DNA from: Rapana venosa
Taxonomy: Eukaryota; Mollusca; Gastropoda; Neogastropoda; Muricidae
Direction: 5' to 3'
DNA: 64,000 nt
Assembly (NCBI GenBank): GCA_028751875.1
Contig: CM054140.1
Span: 56,226,997 to 56,290,996, forward strand
Part shown: positions 13,672-37,600 of the stretch, piece after piece
Numbering within the stretch: the first letter of the stretch is position 1
Layout of the letters: each line of letters opens with the position of its first letter
Made by a program: the position numbers and the translations under genes
The notes under the pieces: generated by a model
Told to the model about the DNA's origin: nothing
The model's database searches: none
The model's input: only the letters and a program-made list of their open reading frames with translations

Positions 13672-13890
13672 ATTTCCCCCAAAAAGTCCTTTGAATAAAA
13701 CTATAAACTGAGGTCCCATGTATGAATGCACACAGAACATCTTGCACACCTGTTAAAAACCTGTTCCGCCTTTCAGAGAAGTAGGCCATTTCATGCCAGC
13801 AGAAACAAATAAATTTAAAACAAAAAAATGCATGTGCACTGGTGTCGCATTTACGCATCATCCCTTAAATTGGAATGCAGCTACCTTAAT
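13672..13890 (+). mobile_element. Modular SINE, body plus type A 3' end, head missing
   Basis: The copy shows the family body blocks in order: aaagtcctttgaataaaact, ataaactgaggtcccatgt, cagaacatcttgcacac, cctgttccgcctttcagag, agtaggccat, then ttggaatgcagctacctta. No tRNA-like head is visible. Compare 15903-16285 and 39291-39541. Confidence 0.6.
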
Positions 13891-15374
13891 CAGTCAGACA
13901 AAATAACCCAACACTTTTTCCAAACATTCCTGTTTGAAAGTCCAAACCTTGAACCCCTAACCCATTTCTTATGATTTAGGGTGGGGGAGGGGAGGGGAGG
14001 GGAGTGTACTAATTGCGTCCCCAGGAGTAAAAATGCAACACTATTTTTTTTTTTTAATACCACTTTTGAGTCACGGCAGATTTCTCTGCGTAAAGTTAGG
14101 GCTGCTCACCCCAAGGAGAGCGCATCATTACAACAGCAGCGCTACCCATTATTGGAACACACCAGCGAACTGTGCAAGGCTCTGTAACTTTGGGTGGTGG
14201 TTCCGACTTCTCCCAACATACACTTTGCCTTCACGGTGAAATGTAGACTTTATACAGCCTCTGTATAGAGGCCACCTTCCCTGCTGTTCTGATTGTGTTC
14301 CATAGCTCGGAGTGTGTTGCAGCGATGGGAGTTAATCAATCTCCACTCTTGTTTCGCTCTTAACATTTAACAGTTATTTTGCTAACATTCATACATATTT
14401 CTTGGAAACAAACAAGACTCTCATTAAAAAAAATAATGTTAAAAAAATACTCAGCATTTTTTTTTTTAGAGTATAATTTTTTTTTCTCCCCGACATTTTC
14501 TCTCAGATCACAAATTCACCTCTGCATTAAATATCCCTATTTTACAATCCAGTACATGAGAGGGGAAAAAAAGAAAGGTTAAAAACCAGAAGAAAGCATA
14601 CACAAAACATACGAAACCTATGATGAAAATGAAGAGAGCTACATGACAACAAGCCAGCACCAGTCACAAACAACAAAAAATGGCGACATCTTCAAAAACT
14701 TTGATGAAACCTGAATTTACAAAAACAAAAAAAACCAAGATCAATCTGCTAGAATGGAAGTCCAACTTACATACAGTTTACAGTGGGATCCACAAATGCA
14801 TGTGTACACAAGTGTACGTGGTATTTTGGTTTTGTGAGACGGCAGCGCACTTCAATTTCTGCATTTGTCTTTTGGTAATGAGCATGTCACAGACAAATCT
14901 CCCATTTAAAAAAAAAAAATTCAACATTATAACATTGACTAGATCAAGTGATGGTCACATACACAAGAAAATAGTCACACTGACCACAACAACCAAAAAT
15001 TTGCATGCCAAGATTTATAGATAGAGATAGATATACGTTTTCCTTTTCAACACATAAACTTGATGTTTATCTACGCAGCAAAAACAAGAGGCAGCAGCTC
15101 GATCGAAATGTACGATACATGTGAGATTTTATCTAGGGATGCGCAAGGATGAATTTGCCAGGGCAGTAAGTACATCACCATGTTTAGCGACCCTGTTCGC
15201 GACTACCCCTCAGAAAAACATGCACTAGGCTACAGAACACACTTCCTTGCTGTACAATCTGTCTATCAAACAGTCTTCTTTTGAGAAACTACTACCTTTG
15301 CACCATAATGTAAAACCTGCACGTAACAAGTACATGCATGTTTGCGCACTGACACAAGTACATGCATAAACTCA

Positions 15375-15590
15375 ACATCACACACACACAAACACATTGA
15401 GCAACACGTTCCACAACACCCTTACCCATATGCGCTCGTAACTTGCATCCATACGCCCATACAAACACATTACAGCAAATGCATACAAGTCTTCGTGTTT
15501 GTATGCACACACACATACACACACACACAGAGAATAACACACACACACAACACACATAAAAACACACACACACTCACACAAACATACAAA
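15375..15590. repeat. (CA)n-rich low-complexity stretch
   Basis: Interrupted CA dinucleotide runs mixed with unique DNA, just 3' of the ZnT7 stop codon. Both strands give spurious Cys/Val- or His/Thr-rich open frames here. Confidence 0.8.
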
Positions 15591-15760
15591 CATAATCACT
15601 GTCTGCAGCTGTCAATGACTTGAGAACACCAGTTGACAAACTAAGCATCATGTCGTCTGCTATGTTCACGTCTGCAGTCATTTTGCAGACATGCCTTTGA
15701 CCTCAAAAGCACAGTCCATATGCATGCATGTACTGCTCTGACACATCAAAGACATCTCCT

Positions 15761-28310
<12,550 letters not shown>

Positions 28311-28348
28311 TGTGAATGCCGTACTGATGTTTTATCACGTAAAATCAA

Positions 28349-28621
28349 TCATGCCCCACTGCACGCATCTAACGAGGCAAGCTGTCGTGGCCTTTCAGTA
28401 GTTGAGCTAATCTTTTGTTTCCGAATCTGTTTGATTTGATTTGTGGAATAGGTAGCATAAATGCTGTTTATTTTATCAAATAATTTTGTTTTAGAAAATA
28501 TCTTATAAAGGTCTTTCCTTCTTCTTTGTATCAGATGCAGTAATTTACTATTTTCGAAACTATTTACTTGTTTCAGTTTCCTATTCAGAGGTCCATTTTT
28601 TTGTCCAGCCTTTCTCGTCAC
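28349..28621 (-). CDS. 90-codon ORF directly upstream of the ZnT7 start (unrecognised)
   Basis: The minus strand has an ATG-initiated frame of 90 codons (starts MTRKAGQKNGPLNRKLKQ) whose stop lies about 40 bp before the ZnT7 start codon at 28310. The product would be very basic (many K and R, few acidic residues) with no membrane segment. I recognise no family. It could be an upstream ORF in the ZnT7 5' leader, a separate small gene, or chance. Its compact placement is the only support. Confidence 0.25.
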   Translation of the reverse strand: MTRKAGQKNGPLNRKLKQVNSFENSKLLHLIQRRRKDLYKIFSKTKLFDKINSIYATYSTNQIKQIRKQKISSTTERPRQLASLDACSGA

Positions 28622-28934
28622 AGGCTAATATCAGAACCTTTAAAATATTCGGCTAAACTACAGCAATACAAATGAATATATTTTGGTTAGTCCTTGCTCA
28701 ATGTTGGAATTTTCCAATTCCGCTATTTAGAACAACATTGTCAGTCAATATGTGTGTGTGTGAAGTGAAGTCAAAATGATCTTTATTGAGGGTAAACACA
28801 ATTATTTTTCATCCTGCCCTCACAGAAAGATCAAGAAAATTTACTTACAATTCAAGTGTGTGTGTGAGAAAATGACTGTGTGAGTGACTGAGTGTGTGAC
28901 AGAGAGAGAGAGAGAGTAACAATGACAAATTCTT

Positions 28935-28995
28935 TTATTTCGAAGATAATGAATAAGCACCCATGTGCTTTTTAACATCCAGTCCCAGCCCTTAG
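28935..28995 (-). mobile_element. Modular SINE type B 3' end only
   Basis: Plus-strand tttatttcgaagataatgaa, taagcacccatgtgcttttt, aacatccagtc is almost identical to 20350-20400 and is the reverse complement of the type B ending at 41780-41840. Confidence 0.6.
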
Positions 28996-29539
28996 GGATA
29001 TATATGATAATAAAATAAAATAATGCCAATACCAGTACACTCACACAGTAAAAGGGGAAAAAATCCACACAGAAACACCCCCCCCCCCCCAAAAAAAAAA
29101 AAAAAAAAAAAAAAATCACCGAAGGAGAGAAAGAGAAAAAAAAAGCAACAAATAATAAAAGAAAGCAAAACAGAGCAAAAAACCCCCCAGAAACAACCAA
29201 AAAAAAATAGCAAAGAAACCAAGAGCAAAATAAAGTAGCAACAACAACGGAAGAGAGAGAGATTCACTGCTCAACTACTGGCTAAAACAAATCAATCTCA
29301 TGTACGCAACAGACACAGACACTTTTTCCCCCCCTAAAAACTGAAAATTATACAGAGCATACTATTTATTCCGGTAGCTTTTTTTTTTTCTCTTACAAAA
29401 CTGTACACACAAATATTGAAAATACTGCACCTTTCCTGCTGGTTTTACATTAAGTAAAATCTCATGCATTTACCCACAACACTATAGGCTAATTACTCTC
29501 TCTCTCTCTCTCTCACATATGTTAAATCCTGTTCTGCTT

Positions 29540-29650
29540 GTGTGCTGGTGGGAACAGATGACAAAATTTACAAAACAGCATACACATGAGGACTGGATGT
29601 AAAAAAGCAATGAGTGCTTCTTCCATTATCCTTGAAATAAAAGAATAAAT
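29540..29650 (+). mobile_element. Modular SINE type B, 3' part
   Basis: gtgctggtgggaacagatga, caaaatttacaaaacagcat, acacatgaggactggatgta, then ttccattatccttgaaataa, aagaataaat: the type B ending without head or body. Confidence 0.65.
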
Positions 29651-30137
29651 CTCTCTCTCCCTCTCTTTCTCTCTGTGCATTCTTTGACAAGAGTTTCAAG
29701 GTTAACAAATGGTGAGAGTTTGTGTATGCAACTGCCCACCATTTAGGTAGCTGTATTCTAACTTCTCTGTGTGTGTGTAAAAGGTAGAACAGGTTTCAAT
29801 GTGTGCACAAGATGTTCTATGCTTGTGTGTGTGTGTGTATGTGTGAATCTATGTGTATATAGTCTCACCCAAACCCCTCATGCTGCTGAATCAGCACCAT
29901 GAAGCAAAATTCAAACTGTTCACCCTGGACGGCATGGGTCAATATACACCCCGTGCTTCTTCTTCTTCTTTCTTTTAACAACAATAGAATACAGAAAGAG
30001 ATAGTCCCTGATCTGTCTGATCTTTCAGCATTTTAAAAATCTCCATTCAAACAAATCTCAAGGGCAGTATGGTGTCCTCCTGGGTCAAAATGCAAACTTT
30101 GCCCCTGTATTTCACGGGTCAGAATTGTTCTTTATTG

Positions 30138-30190
30138 AACACTCACGCAGCAACTACTGCTCTGTCATATGGTCGAAAATGCGTTGCACT
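30138..30190. repeat. Unclassified repeat motif (copy 2)
   Basis: attgaacactcacgcagcaa, ctactgctctgtcatatggt, cgaaaatgcgttgca: close to 18865-18925 and 34645-34680. Confidence 0.4.
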
Positions 30191-30589
30191 TTTTTTTAAT
30201 ATGGCGATCAGATTTCAGTTGTTCCTGTCAGCAACTACAAAGTGATATAATCACATGCATAGTCTCAGGGATACTGAATAGGGAATTTTTGTTTTCTTAC
30301 TGCTATTGTGATGGACATGAATAATTGAGCATGCATTATTCTCTCTCTCTCTCTCTTGCTTGTAGTTTCCTTTCCTTGCCTCATTCTTCCTTTTTCCTCT
30401 GTTCTGATATTCTGTTCCTGAGCTGCTTTCATACTTCAGCATCACAGCTCTTCTCCAGTCATCTGCTGCAATCCAATGGGGGTCATCTGTTGGTCTTCCT
30501 CAGCGTTGCACTGCTGCTAAGCGCTGGACAAGTCAGGCTCCGCGTTTCCAATTTCTGTATGGGAGAGAATTGTTATTTTGTAAGTCTTT

Positions 30590-30770
30590 CAAAAAGGGGG
30601 GGGGGCAGGAGACAAACCAAGAAGGCAGAAAATAGACAAGAAGGAGGTGACAGGAAGAAAAGGAACAAGGCAGAAACAAAGAGAAGGGTATTCCAAGGAC
30701 AGAATTTCCAGAAGTCTGAGATGCAATTTGTACTGACAGGCAGGCCCCCAGTATCCCCATGGGAAAATTG
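30590..30770 (+). repeat. Dispersed repeat fragment (copy 3 of 3)
   Basis: Contains both blocks shared with the two other copies: gacaggaagaaaaggaacaa (compare 19048-19068) and cagaatttccagaagtctga (compare 9661-9680). It is therefore the most complete of the three. Confidence 0.45.
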
Positions 30771-30784
30771 GTCAGAATATACTC

Positions 30785-30876
30785 TGAAGAAGAGAGAGAG
30801 AGGGAGAGAGAGACTCGGAGAGAGAGAGAGAGAGAGAGAGAGAACTACGATTTATTCACAAAAAGGCCATTGGCCC

Positions 30877-30951
<75 letters not shown>

Positions 30952-30955
30952 GTCC
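30785..30955. repeat. (GA)n microsatellites
   Basis: (GA)n at about 30788-30845 and 30880-30950. The open frames here rich in RERE are repeat artefacts. Confidence 0.95.
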
Positions 30956-31318
30956 CATGGACAGCAGCTTGCCACAAGAATACATGAACCCTTTTTCAAT
31001 TTTTTTTATGTGCACGTGCACTATTTTCTTACAATTGTTTTTTCCTACAGAATTTCACCACAGATTTCTTTGTTCTTGCCATGTGTTCTACATGCATGTT
31101 TCTCATGAGGCCTTGGTTTATTGTCTCACCCAAAAGACAAGTACCTTGACTACAACTCGGCAGGCTAGTGCATAGAGCAAAAATTGGGGTTCAGACAATC
31201 TCTTGCTTTCTTGATAAACGTTCCACTTCAAGGCCACTGATGAAAACCCTATGTGTTATTGGACATAACCCAATAACTCACGACATAACACACACACACA
31301 CGTTCTTCAGTTGAGTCT

Positions 31319-31815
31319 GTAACCCAAAGTCCCATATGTGCACATATCAACATCTTTTGTGCATCTTGAAACATGTTCCACCTTTGGAAGAGTAGGACAT
31401 TGTATGCTGGTGGGAACTTCTTCCTTTTTTGTCATGTTTCTCCCAGGGAAAGTTTGACATTGATGATCCTTCTCCGCCTCTCTCTGTTTTGAGCTTCCTC
31501 CTTATTTATGCCCCTTTCTCCAAGATCATCTGCAATACAGGTAGCCCAGGTTTTGCTAGGTCTTCCCATTGGTCTCTTTCCATCCACTACGAAGTTCATT
31601 GCTCTTTTTATGATGTGGTGGTCTGCTTTCCGTTGAACATGCCCATACCAGCGCAGTCTATTGGTACTAGCTACAGACTTCAGATCATCAACTTTGCACA
31701 TTCTCCATAGTTGTATGCTGGTGGGAACGGTTGACAAAATTTACAAGACTGCATGCACATGGGAACTGGATGCAAAAAAGGCACACGAGTGCTAATTCTA
31801 TTATCATGAAAAAAA
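31319..31815 (+). mobile_element. Modular SINE type B, split by a nested insertion
   Basis: The left half (taacccaaagtcccatatgt, aacatgttccacctttggaa, gagtaggacattgtatgctg) stops at 31417. The right half resumes at 31711 with the duplicated ttgtatgctggtgggaac, then ttgacaaaatttacaagact, gggaactggatgcaaaaaag and the type B tail. The intervening 293 bp are LINE-tail element copy 3. Confidence 0.85.
31418..31710 (-). mobile_element. LINE-tail-derived element, copy 3, nested in a SINE
   Basis: The minus strand encodes TNRLRWYGHVQRKADHH, MNFVVDGKRPMGRPSKTW, DDLGERGINKEEAQ, then a stop and a purine-rich tail. It is flanked by an 18-bp direct repeat, ttgtatgctggtgggaac, at 31400-31417 and 31711-31728. 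Its 5' end (aactatggagaatgtg on the minus strand) is nearly the same as that of copy 1. Confidence 0.9.
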
Positions 31816-32186
31816 ATGAAGTAAATAAATAAGAAACATACACATATATAAACAAACAACCCAAAAGTCTTTTAAATGAAGATTTATTTTATAATTTCCA
31901 ATGAGACCAAAATTATCCGATTCATGGGTCTTTTGTTCCATTTCTTCTGTAATCCAGTTTTCTTTGGAGACATGACTATCAACAGGATTTTTCTCCACGA
32001 ATATTTCTTCAGGATTTCTTGCTATTCCTTTTGAAATATTTTGTTTAAATCTCATCCCTTAAGCCAAATAATTGTCTATTGTTAATCTTTGTCATAATAT
32101 CCAGAGTAGTGCATTCAGAAAGGTTTTTTGTTATGTTTTTTTGTGTTTTGTTTTGGGGATTGGGTTTTTTGTTGTTTTGTTTTTGT

Positions 32187-32577
32187 TCTTTGGCATTTAC
32201 CAATGGCGAGATTTTTACTTATGCGACTGTTTTTGTTCACCATTAGGATAAATGCATCCAACTTCAGGGATGGCACCAGTGTGCATGTGTTTTTATTATT
32301 GTCTTCCATTTTTACCAGCACAAATGGCCTACTCTTCCACAAAAGGCAGAACAGGTTTTAAAGTGTGTGCAAGATGTTCTGCGTGCCTTTTACATGCTGG
32401 GGTTTGGTTTATAGTCGCATGATAAGGACTTTCAAGAGAGTGGAGTCAGTACTGATGTTAACTCCTGGGAAAAAATCCCCTTAAACAGGCTTCTTGTCTC
32501 AATGGTGGCTCACACCCAGGCTTGAACCTGGGCTGTCAAATCGCAGGCACAACACTGTAACCACTGGAATATCCTGC
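32187..32577 (-). mobile_element. Modular SINE, full copy with type A 3' end
   Basis: On the minus strand the head reads gatattccagtggttacagt and cccaggttcaagcctgggtg. The body blocks (actgactccactctcttgaa, gcagaacatcttgcacacac, ctgttctgccttttgtggaa, gagtaggccat) follow, with a diverged type A end (ttcaccattggtaaatgcc region) at 32190-32260. Confidence 0.75.
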
Positions 32578-33083
32578 CCCCATTTTGGAAGGATTAAAAC
32601 CTTTGAGAAACTGGTCCATAGAATTTTTGTTCCAAGGATTTGTAGTTCAAGTTTTGGTATTAGAACGTAAGTTGATTAATCCAATCCAACCTTACCAAGA
32701 TTTTAGCCCCACAACCAAAGATGCCATAATCAGGAATGTCATGGGAAAGGCTATTTCTGAGTGGTCATTTGCAGATGTAATTATGGAATTCCGTCTCACT
32801 TGGTAGCATAAAAGGTTGTGCTGACATTGTGACATGGTGGCTATTTTGTTAATGGCAGTGGCTTTACCAGTTACATGCACTGTGACTACTGGTTCATGAA
32901 ATCACCAATGATTAAGATGAATGAATGAATAAATGAATAAATGAATGAGTGAAAAATATAATGTCATAATGTTTTATACAGTGTGTAAAAATCTCTTAAC
33001 CATAGGCATGTTACTAGAGCTAGGAGAGAAGAAAATTTGATGACAGAGTATTGAGAAATGGGGACAAGATTGGGATATAAATA

Positions 33084-33120
<37 letters not shown>

Positions 33121-33642
33121 GATAAGCCATGAATCACAAACTACTGGCTCAGAAACAGAATGAAGACAGTTCACAAAGAATTCTGAAATGAGTGTAATAT
33201 ACACATATTTGTCAGTAAATAGTATGTGAACAAAATGTCAAACTTAGCCTAAATGTGTATGAGATGTCTGCACTTGTCAGTCATGTGAAAAATTAATCTG
33301 CACTTGTCAGTTATGTGAAAGATTAATCTATTTACGCACATACATGTACACACAACTCTTTTCAGTGAACCAGTCTTCCGTTTCTTTGTGTATTCGCTGT
33401 TTTAGTCCTCTTTCTCATTCTTTCATTCATACATTGTCCTATGTTCATTCAATGAAATTAAAACACTCTACAACACCCAGAATCCTCTTGTTAGAGTATC
33501 ATGTAATTGGCAGCCTTAAAAACAGTGCAAGTTGATTGAGTTTGCTTTAGACTTGCATAGTTTCTTCCCAGCTGCCAGTGATACTGTCTTCATGGCAATC
33601 ATACTCTGTCTTCTACTACATTGCTTTTATTTTTCCTGCAAA

Positions 33643-33738
33643 TAAATCTATAAGGTTCACCGATGGTGAAATTTTGCGTACGAGACCATTTTATCCCACT
33701 ATGAAGGTAGCCACATTCCAACTTTGGGAATACATAGC
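33643..33738 (-). mobile_element. Modular SINE type A 3' end only
   Basis: Plus strand ataaggttcaccgatggtga, aattttgcgtacgagaccat, tttatcccactatgaaggta, gccacattccaactttggga: the reverse complement of the type A ending, lying beside the presumed DPH5 polyadenylation signal. Confidence 0.65.
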
Positions 33739-34216
33739 TTTTCAAAGTCAACTTTCTTCACAATCTTTAAGAACAGAAAATATCAAAGTTCTTTAAAAAT
33801 TCTCCTCTAGCATTTACTAGCTGTTTTGTCAAGACAACCATACTTCATCTTCAAAGAAACTTCTGAGTAAATTTTTGTTTTTAAAAGGATGGCATTTGGA
33901 CAGTGGAAGCAGAAAATTTAATTTTGAAAAAAATTTAGGAGAAAAAGAGAAAATAACAAGAGAGCGGCAATCTAACAGCAAACTTGACAGTCTCTATTGT
34001 TTTAAACATGGTATCAACCTTGAAGCTTACACTCCAAAGCCCTGAGACATGGGTGGTCATTATCTAATACCTAACTCTCCAGTACCAGCTTTCTTCCAAG
34101 AATGGAACCCCGACACAACAACATGATCCTACCGTTTACACACCAATCTCACAACACCACATCCCATACACTCATTTCTTCTCAGTGGTGGCCAGCACGT
34201 ACATCTTTCAAAACCT

Positions 34217-34575
34217 TCACGGCAGTCTACAGAAGAAAATCATCCACACGTCACAAGAACTTCTTGACAGAATCGTCCAGGCAAACAAGCGAAGCATGTC
34301 TTTTTCCATGGGGTGCATGTCGCCAGGAATGACAAGAGAATGGAGAGGGCCTCCCAGGTCTGCAGACGCCATCTGCTGCAGAGTTGCAGTCAGGATCTTT
34401 TGGTCTTCCGCCCCAACGCGAGCAAGACCGACACACACTGTGTCGGCTGACAGAGCTGCAGACAGACATGTTGAATGTATGATGTACTTACAATCTGAAT
34501 GAAATGAGAGAGAAGGGAGAGAGAGGAAGGAGGGAGGGATAGGGGGAGGAGGGAAGAAGGACAGAGAAGAGAGAG

Positions 34576-34612
<37 letters not shown>

Positions 34613-37600
34613 CACACACACACACACAGACACAGATAGAGCATACAACGTTGTCTGTCATATGAGCGAAAATGCGTTGCTGTACATGTGCTAACCTTTT
34701 AGATGAAAATCAATCAAGAAAACATTATCTATATCTTCATAGTTAACATAAAAAAAGAATTGGAGGAAAATGACAAAGAAATACATAAAAGCATCAAAAT
34801 CTAAGACTTTTTTAACAGCCAAATTAAGAAAACATTAATCATATTATCAAATTATCATAATTAACCACCAAAAAAAAGCATTTGGAGGAAAATGGTATAG
34901 ATATACATAAAAACATCAAAGTCTAAGACTATTTTGACATAGTCAGAGAGATATACTGAGGTGTCACCGACATACCTAAGGTTTGTGTGGAGTCTTCAGC
35001 CATCTTTCTTTCAACAATTTCCAACAGCTGTTCTGCTGCCAGACTTGCTGACATGAATCTGGGAGGTTCGTATATTTTTCGTCCCCTGAGGCGCAAACAC
35101 AAAAGCATATACATGTTTATTGTTTTTCTCTCAGTAAAGTCACTGCCAATACAAGAGCTTTCGTAAAAATGTATCAATCATTTGTAACGCTGCACGTAAA
35201 AATCATGGATAAGGGTCAAAATTCAGAAAATGAGATTGAAGCATAAGCTTAAAGAAGCGACCATTCTGAACAAGACAAAAAAAACACCCAGATTTCAATT
35301 ATCTTGCTTACTTTTTGAGATACACACTTTTGAGTTGTGATCAATGACTGCAGCTTTAGTGGTGTTCAGCGTGCAGTATGTAAGTACAGCTGGCAACTTA
35401 TCCATGATTTTCAAGTGCAGCGTTACATTTTAAGTGAAAATGCCTAAAGCAGAACTTGCATACAGTTGATTTTCTCACTTTTCACAGACATGGAAAACTG
35501 GGTGGTTTTGACAGTAAAACTGAGCTATAACTTTTAAGAGGTGAGAACCCTGATATGACCTATGTAGTTGACAGGGCTGTCAACAACATGACACAATTGA
35601 TTGTGGGATGTGAGGCCAGAAAATTAAATGCTGAGTAACCACCAAACAAGCAGCATAACAAAAGCTTCACTGATTTTAGTGTAAAATTCCTTTTCCACAT
35701 GTGAGGGTTTTTTCCAAGTAAACCCCTGTGTGTGTGTGTGTGTGTGTGTTTGTGTGAGTGTGTGTGTGTGTGTTGTTGTGTTGTGTTGTATTGTGTTGTG
35801 TTGTGTGCGTGGTGCGTGCATTTGTGTGTGTGCATGCATGTGTATTTATGTCTGTTCATATATAAGCTGACTGTGTATATTTCTGTATGCCTATGCATGT
35901 ATATGTACATCTACATCACAGTTTTCCTTGGCTTGATTTCAACTCTTACCTCTGATTCCAAACAAATCAATATTTTTGTTCTTTAGATTTGAAATAGAAT
36001 TGTACTATCCCATGTATGTACACACTATAATAAAACAACAACACAACTGCACAACAGTTTTTGTTCAAAAATAGAAACAATGCTCACTTCATTAAATTCT
36101 CAATGGACTGCTCCTTGACTTTGATATCTGGAAAAGTAAAAAACTGATAATAAATAAACAGTGTGCAACATTTTAGACAACAGCACTAAGTACACCAAAG
36201 TAAAACGTCCACTGCACACTCAGTCTTGGCAGTTTGATACAGGAAAACTTTTTTTTTTTTAGATAACAGCAAGGCAATAATATAGTTCACACTGACAAAA
36301 AAACAAGCCACCCCCACCCCCTCAGAAAAAAAAAAGCCAATCATTCTAACTCTATGTGATATGGACTCTTAATTTTTTATTTTTTTCACCAGAAATATAA
36401 CATTTGGTAATATCATAAATATATGTGATATACATAAAAGAATATAAAAAAGAAAGTGGCAAAGTGATTTTAAAACAGACTTTATAACAATAACTTAACA
36501 AATACACAAAATTACTTTTGAATGTGCATATAACCATACAAAACACACCTCTTTGTGAAATTTGACACTTAAAAAGTAAAATGCAGAGTGTAATACAAAC
36601 ACAACAATGTGCACAATGTAAACAAACATACATTGATGAATTACGACAATGTTGGTTTTTATACAAACACCACCACCCTAAACCCCTTCCTGATAAAAAA
36701 AAAAAGGATAAAAAGAGGAAAAAGCAACAAAAACAAAGAACAAAAGAAAGACTACCCCCTGCCAAAAAACCCAAAACAAAACAATAAAAAAATGAAACAA
36801 AACTACAAGCATTACAATTATCCCAAAGTAACTTGCACATCCATTCACACATTCAAACACAAACAGTGAACACACCACAATCACACACACACACACACAC
36901 ACAAAACACACACACACACACCCTCCCTTATTGTCTTACCTAACAAGCAAAGCGTGTGCATGCCTCTCTCCCTGTTGACAGCAATTTTGTCGTAAAAACT
37001 ATCTGGTCTCCACGTGTCTGTCCAGAACACTATGGACACAGCCTCTCCAAAATTGTACAACTGCACACACAAAAATGAATTCCAGGTTGAAAAACAAATT
37101 GTACCCAGTGCTGGATTTTTTTTTTGGGGGGGGATGCCCAAGGGTGTTCCTGGGCTAGAGCTCCTAGGTTAACCAAGAGGAAGATTTTGCATATGCAACC
37201 ATTTTTACCCACCATTAATGTAGCTGCGCTCCCACTTTTGGGATTCTATCTAAAAAAAAATTTGATGTGTGCATGCATTTTTTGTTGTTTTAAAAAAAAA
37301 CAAATATTGTCATCCATTCTTACCGGCATGACATAACCTACTCAAGATTCTGAAAGACGGAACAGCTTTTAATATATGCACAAAATGTTCTGCATGTGTT
37401 CACACGTGGGGGTCTTAGTTTACAGTCTCATTTGAAAGACTTTTGAGGGAGTAGAGTCAGTGCTGATGTTATGTCCAGAGTAAAATTCCCTGCAAAGGGT
37501 ACTTCGGTCTTGGCTCGATTCCAAGCCATCAGTTCACGAGCACAATACTCTAACCACTAAGCTATTCAGCTCAAAGTTGAATAAATAAAAGTATAGCTTG

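Larger units (their letters stand above)
8891..15760. other. Gene-free interval and probable ZnT7 3' untranslated region
   Basis: No coding exon of a recognisable family was found on either strand. The right part (up to 15760) is immediately 3' of the ZnT7 stop on the minus strand and may be its 3' UTR. A minus-strand AATAAA is present at about 13423-13428. The stretch holds (CT)n at about 10027-10040, a 30-base C tract, SINE pieces, a fragment at 11085-11135 shared with 39550-39602, and a (CA)n-rich stretch at 15375-15590. Confidence 0.45.
28311..34216. other. Interval between the ZnT7 start and the DPH5 stop
   Basis: The left end should contain the ZnT7 promoter and leader on the minus strand; no TATA motif is convincing. 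The right end holds DPH5 3' flank, with a minus-strand AATAAA at 33626-33631, about 590 bp after the DPH5 stop. In between are SINE copies, the nested LINE-tail element, a C/A homopolymer junction at about 29078-29115, (CT)n and (GA)n tracts and (CA)n at 33086-33118. No conserved coding exon was seen. Confidence 0.5.

Noticed and set aside
30325..30987. 220-codon plus-strand frame
   Set aside because: It runs through (CT)n, a G tract and two (GA)n tracts. Composition, not homology, keeps it open.
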